Assembly (NCBI RefSeq): GCF_023159225.1
Contig: NC_063162.1
Span: 95,250,880 to 95,314,879 of the forward strand
DNA length: 64,000 nt
DNA from: Perognathus longimembris pacificus
Taxonomy: Eukaryota > Chordata > Mammalia > Rodentia > Heteromyidae
Direction of reading: 5' to 3'
The translations under genes and the position numbers were made by a program. Shown here piece after piece: positions 59,346-64,000 of the stretch (within the stretch, counting starts at the first letter, position 1; every line of letters starts with the position of its first letter). The notes beneath the pieces were generated by a model, which did not search any database, had not been told where the DNA came from, and saw nothing but the letters and a program-made list of their open reading frames with translations.

Positions 59346-60990
59346 CATTCACTTGAGCTTGACCTTATGCAACTGACTGGCTAAACTCATGAAAGAGTTT
59401 TGTAATATGCGTACAGTGCAAGGAAGGCATAGGAAAACCATCAGCAAAAGTATCCCTGGGCCAAGCAATGTCATTAGCAGCCTCTCAACATTAGTCAAGG
59501 AAGGCATATTCTGTTGAAGTTGTTCAAACCGTTCTTTTGCTGTTTTTGCCACTTCAGAGTCCAGAGGTGGAGCTTGTTCTAGTCCAGCTATTTGCCTATG
59601 GAGTTGAAAGAGATCTAAGGACAAATTATTATGGTGCCAAATACCATTAAGATGTGCTACAACTTGTTCCCAAGGATAGCTCGACCCATTATATTTATGG
59701 AGGGTCAAACAAATAAAGTCAAACCCAGCATGACAGTGCACCCATTGCAAAGTTTGTAAAGCACGAATTTGTTCTCCCAGAGACAACACAGATTCATACA
59801 ATGCTTCTAATTTTTGTTCTACTTTATCATCAATCCTGCCTTGAAAGTGCAGGGCTTGCGTAGTATTATGAGAAAGCTGATTAACATAGTGAGCTGTTTG
59901 CACACTTTGTGTCAAAGCCACAGTAGCTGCTGCAGCAGAGGCAGCTAAGGAAATAAAGGTACAATGCCTGCTATCAATAGCCCTATAAATCATCTAGGGC
60001 GCATGAGCTCTTTTAAATGTTTTAACATTTGAATACCTGTTTCTTCATACCAAGCTTCAGATATGTTCACAGGAAGCATGACAAATAGAGGCTGCTTAAT
60101 AACAATTACAGAATCAGTAAGACCACTGTACAAGCAATTTGTAAATGAACAGTTAGTACAAGTAACACTGAAATACATGGCTCCTATAGAAAGAAATATT
60201 AAAAGGTCCATACATAATGGCATAAAGAGGTGTTACACAACTCATAATATTTTTTAAAGAAGTGGGCCAGGAGATATTATTTAGGGCAGGCACTAACATC
60301 CAGACATGACGTTGAGGGTTTCCATTCTTCCACCACAGACCTGGGTTGTACTTGTTGGTGAGATTGGCTCCGGACCAGTCCATCAGTTGAGAATTAGTTC
60401 CTGAAATATTGGTTATAAAAGGATGCTCATGTCTACACTTTATGGGGTGCAGTTCTCCCGTGGATTCTACAATTTGAGAAGAATTGATGCAGCGAGGTAT
60501 CATGAAGGACGATGTAGAATTAGCATGTACAGGGAACCCAGTCAGCAATGAAGTCATTTGTATATTATATACTTGACTGCTATCAGGAATCCAAATTCTA
60601 TGATTTATGGATTGCATTACAGTACAGTCTGGAATATAACTGTTGGAGTCAGTTGTAAAACATAAAGGGGTTCCAATGCCAGAAGCTGCAAAGTCTCCCA
60701 TTTTAACGTGTTGGACAAAAGGATATAGAGCTGTACCGTATGCTGATCTGTTGACATGTACGAACACCTCAGCTCCTTCCAAGTCACAGGGTGCACAATC
60801 GGTGGATCTGGCATATAAGCCCAGTGGGTCAGCGTTTGTATCATTCTGATGAGCTTCCGCAATCTGAACGCAACGCTCAGGTAGCCAGCAGGCATCATTT
60901 TCATCCTGTGAAAAAACACAGACATGTCTTCAACTCCATGTCAATATTGGATCAGGCCCATGCCAAGCACCTGTTAAAGGATCTTTCCAC
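59346..60990 (-). pseudogene. Endogenous retrovirus env, broken
   Basis: The envelope remnant lies in several frames. The surface subunit is mostly in the frame 60782-60153 (209 codons), with an N-terminal part overlapping the end of pol near 60925-60617. The region between is in another frame (60223-59990). The transmembrane subunit keeps 214 codons at 59993-59349. That subunit has an Ala-rich segment near its N-terminus that could correspond to a fusion peptide, heptad-rich helices, one C-x7-C cysteine pair, and a hydrophobic anchor near residues 165-190, followed by a short cytoplasmic tail. Several N-glycosylation motifs are visible in the surface part. At least two frame breaks prevent a full-length protein. 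Assignment rests on domain order and position. Confidence 0.8.
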
Positions 60991-62331
60991 TTAACTTGGG
61001 CAAAAGCTCTTTGCTCTCTCTTTTCCCAGAACCGCTGTCCTTCGGGAAGGCCATTACAGTCCAAATTTTAAAAATTTAGTACTAATAAGGCATGAGAAAG
61101 AATATTAACAGGAGAGAGTGGGTATAATTCCCCCCCTTTTAATTTAGAAATTTGGTGTTTTAACAAACCATTGGCCCGTTCAACAATTCCTTGACCTTGA
61201 GGATTATAGGGAATTCCTGTAGAGTGAACAATTTGGTAAGATTTGCAAAGAGTTTGAAAAGCTCGTCCAACATATCCCAGACCATTATCAGTTTTAATAT
61301 GTTTAGGAAGTCCCATTGTAGCAAAGCAGTGTAAGGCGTAGGAGATACAATGTTTGCTAGCTTCCCTGATAAGAGGAGTAGCCATAATAAAGTTAGAGTA
61401 GGTGTCTATGGTAACATGGACAAAGTGGAGCCGGCCAAAAGAGGGAATGTGGGTAACATCCATTTGCCAAACATGGTTGGCCACTAAGCCTCGAGGGTTA
61501 ATGCCATTGGAGGGCACACGTAGGAAGGTAGAACAGTTGGGACAAGTTTTTACAATTTGATGAGCCGCCTCACGTATGATATGAAAATGCTGATGTAAGG
61601 CACGACTGTTTTGATGGTGGGCAGCATGTGATTGCTTTGCTAAGTCAATTTGAGTGAGGAAAATTTGAGTAGCCTCATCCGTAATAGCATTGCCCTCACT
61701 TAATGGTAAGAAGAGGCAAAGTGAAGTAATTTGTTGGAGGGACAATGATGTGAAATTGTGCCCATAAAATTGGCCCAAGCAATGGCCCAGGAATCACAAT
61801 GAATATAAAGCTGTTCTTGCTGTTGTAAGTATAGGGGATATAAATAACCTGTGGATCTCGTCCAAGATATTTACAAGATTCCACACAGCACATATGGGCT
61901 AAGGTGGCCACCAATTCATAATAGGGAGTTAACACTTTTGAGGGAGTAGCAGGCAAGGAAAGCCATAGAAGGGGTCCCTTCTGCCAGAGGACTGCTGTTG
62001 GAGAATGAGGTGTAGTTAAAATATATGCTTCCCGAGGGGCTGAGTAATCAATATAATTTACATGTTGGGAAGAGATGGCAGAATTTACTATGCTTAAGGC
62101 TTCAGCTGCTTCAGTTGTCATTTGTCTGGGAGATGTTGGGTCAGTGTCCCCCTTTAATAAATCAAATAAGGGTTTTAATTCAGCTGTGGATAATTTAAGA
62201 TAAGGGTGAAGCCAATTAATACCTCCCAGAAATTTTTGAAAATCATGCAAGGTACACAAATGCGAAGTTTTAAACTGTAATTTCTTGACTAGTAAAATAA
62301 TAAGGACGTAAAATATGACCTAGAGGGATTT
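60830..62331 (-). pseudogene. Endogenous retrovirus pol (RT connection, RNase H part, integrase), broken
   Basis: The frame 62259-61696 carries the reverse transcriptase connection region (PLFDLLKGD near residue 31) and an RNase H-like start. Upstream to 62331 similar sequence continues in another frame. The frame 61778-61068 carries integrase: an HHCC-type zinc region ending CPNC, then all three catalytic acidic positions (D in WQMDVTH, D in KTDNG, E in GIVERANG). A stop near 61065 interrupts the C-terminal domain, which goes on into the env overlap. There is clear homology to betaretrovirus-like pol, with stops and frameshifts. Confidence 0.85.
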
Positions 62332-62392
62332 TTATTTTTCTCTGTCTGGGCTGGCTTCGAACTGTAATCCAAGGAGTCTTAGCCATAAAAGC
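62332..62392 (-). repeat. SINE fragment (B1-like unit) at the retroviral breakpoint
   Basis: CTGTCTGGGCTGGCTTCGAA followed by CTGTAATCC matches the B1-like unit of the B1-ID family on the minus strand. It begins where retroviral pol similarity stops. Confidence 0.6.
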
Positions 62393-62394
62393 CC

Positions 62395-63360
62395 TTTTTA
62401 TTTTCAATTAAACCAACAGGAGAACAATAGGAGTAGAGTTTACCTGTAAGTTGTTAAGAATTGACCAACAAATAGTTGCCAGAGTTCTGCTGTAATACTT
62501 AGAGAAAAGCACACTGAATGAGATCCATGTGCCATCAAATCAAATCATATTATTTAACCTTACCTTACCACCAGGTGGAAGAGAGCACAAATGAATAAAA
62601 ATCAAGAGGGCAAAGGTCAGGACAATGTAAAAAGTCTCAGCTTCAGTGGATCTGAAGTGGCTATGTTTTCCATCCCAAATCAGCAGGCCTCTTTAGTGAT
62701 GTGTGATGGAGGCAGGCAGGAGAGAGGGGTCGGATCTGGGTGAGGCTGTAGTGGCATCTCAGAGTCCCGTGGATAGATTGTCACACCTCCTGCTGGTTGC
62801 CTGCAAATTTCTACACAGACTGGTTAAAGGCATTTTTAAACAGATTTTAGAAGGCATGGGCCTTTAACCATCTTCCTAGTCACAAAATCCACACAGATTA
62901 AAGGCCAACCAAGTCTGCTCTCTGTAGCAGTCAGGACAGTTTGGGAGCAGACTGTGGAGGCAGCTTCCTGTAGCCACAGACTGCCACGGTCCAATAAGCT
63001 AGCACATATGTCGACCTGTATATCCTATGAAGCAAAATGTTAATTTCGGGTCAGGAAAATTTAGGTTAATAGTCACATTTGTATAAAATGACTCTGATCC
63101 CTCAATCTCAAAGAGTTTATGAGAACACAGCAAAAAAAAAAAAAAGAGAAAAAAAATGGAGAAGCAATATCTTAGTCTATACCAAAGAATTATCAGGATT
63201 AGATATACACTTGATTCTTAGCATAGATAGACATAAAGAATATCACACTAGTTTTACATCATTGTACTTATATCACATGCTGTACATTAGAACCTTTTGG
63301 AGTTTTTTCTTAGACACATTTACTTGCACCCAAACATGTCAGTCAGTTTGGGTTTAAAAT
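62395..63360. other. Unassigned block upstream of the retroviral remnant
   Basis: Moderate GC, especially 62690-63000. It could be unrecognised retroviral or other repeat sequence, but no motif supports an assignment. Confidence 0.4.
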
Positions 63361-63369
63361 CTGTTCTCT

Positions 63370-63456
63370 TTTTTTTTTTTTTTTTTGTTATGTTTGTTTT
63401 TTTTTTAGTTTTACCAACAGATAGACATAGACAGACAGACAGACACATACAGACAG
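63370..63456 (+). repeat. T-rich run and (GACA)n tract
   Basis: T runs at 63370-63386 and 63399-63407, then (GACA)n-like repeats at about 63422-63456. Confidence 0.85.
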
Positions 63457-63529
63457 TGTGCACAAGCTTTGGGGCACACTTAGAATTGTTCTTTAATTGG
63501 TCATGTAAGTTTTCTGGAATTCCAGTGGC

Positions 63530-63935
63530 AAATGATATTATTTTGCCTATATTCTAGAACCACGTGGTTAATTAGTCTGAGACGCCACATTTTGAGAAAC
63601 CAATTCAGCTTCCATGGGGAGCTGAAGTGGGACTCTATGGCGAGAGAAGTTCCAGGAGATGGGAGACAGGACATGAACAGAACACAGACAGCAAGCTCAC
63701 AGCAAGACACCTTCACCTTCCAACATTTGAATTGCAAGGCCACAGTTACAGAGAGTTCAGAGTGGGGGCAGGGTTACCGGGAGCTGGAGACTCCAAGTCC
63801 CTGCCCAGCCTTCAGGAATTTGGCATGTCCTTCACCTGGGGGATGGGCTGGTTTCCACCTCCAACCAATTTTATTGTCGACCATGTGCTCAATGCTAGAG
63901 AAAACTTAGGATTTAGCCAAACAAGCAGAATTTAA
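63530..63935. other. GC-richer unassigned block
   Basis: About 400 bases of GC-richer sequence with overlapping plus-strand frames of 125 and 102 codons. No domain, splice pattern or known family is recognisable. An LTR or older dispersed repeat is possible. Confidence 0.35.
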
Positions 63936-64000
63936 CTGAGTCTCCAAACTTAACATCAATAACAAGAATAGAAAACCTTTCTTTGAGTCTTTCAAAGCAG

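Larger units (their letters stand above)
58496..62331 (-). mobile_element. 3' half of a class II (betaretrovirus-like) endogenous retrovirus
   Basis: Minus-strand order: end of reverse transcriptase and connection region (from 62331), integrase, env, polypurine tract, 3' LTR (59165-58496). Gag, protease and most of reverse transcriptase are absent, and no 5' LTR is seen. The copy therefore appears cut at about 62331, where a SINE-like fragment begins. Integrase style and an LTR opening TGTTGGGAGCCG point to the betaretrovirus-like group that includes IAP, MMTV and ERVK. It lies antisense to DGKB in its intron. All coding parts are broken. Confidence 0.88.

Noticed and set aside
59346..60990. 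Domesticated envelope gene of syncytin type
   Set aside because: The frame is broken in at least two places between surface and transmembrane parts; nothing indicates conservation.
63532..63935. Overlapping open frames of 125 and 102 codons
   Set aside because: Two frames are open at once in a GC-richer block; no known motif and no splice sites, so likely chance.

Overview
The window is mammalian nuclear DNA, and most probably rodent. It is AT-rich, dense in microsatellites, and filled with LINE-1 copies and tRNA-derived (ID-type) SINEs. Many SINEs are dimers of an ID-like unit, or an ID-like unit joined to a B1/Alu-like unit. That combination suggests a squirrel-related or castorimorph rodent such as a heteromyid (pocket mouse or kangaroo rat). 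The clade is inferred from repeat style only; no database was searched.

The only host protein-coding exon I can support lies at 43564-43816 on the plus strand. It has a polypyrimidine tract and AG acceptor, a 183-base 5' leader, an ATG at 43747, 23 codons and a GTAAGT donor. The encoded start, [20 protein letters not shown], is the N-terminus of diacylglycerol kinase beta (DGKB). The window is therefore read as a stretch of DGKB: about 43.5 kb of upstream intron, the first coding exon, and about 20 kb of the following intron. The leader carries five upstream ATGs in short closed uORFs, including a start-stop ATGTAA just before the true start.

Layout. 1-7.8 kb: mostly unique intron with CT, GA and TG microsatellites and three B1-ID SINEs. 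7.8-12.7 kb: L1 fragments, including a twin-primed (5'-inverted) copy at 9.5-12.0 kb. 12.7-18.6 kb: SINEs and a 34-base minisatellite. 18.7-21.5 kb: a decayed old L1. 22.4-23.2 kb: a tRNA-Phe half and an L2. 27-33.4 kb: SINEs, two MIRs and a solo LTR-like element. 36.5-42.2 kb: a nearly full-length antisense L1 with an intact ORF1 and a broken ORF2. 43.6 kb: the DGKB exon. 44-49.7 kb: pyrimidine tracts and clustered SINEs, two of them serially inserted at one target. 49.8-51.6 kb: two more twin-primed L1s. 54.1-54.6 kb: an LTR-like element. 55-58.5 kb: L1 3' end, pyrimidine tracts and SINEs. 58.5-62.3 kb: the 3' half of an antisense class II (betaretrovirus-like) endogenous retrovirus with a 3' LTR, env remnants and an integrase remnant.

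The repeats are not a coordinated system. They are independent insertions into a long neuronal-gene intron, most of the larger autonomous ones antisense to the host gene. I found no CRISPR array, operon, intact tRNA or rRNA gene, or credible novel multi-gene system.
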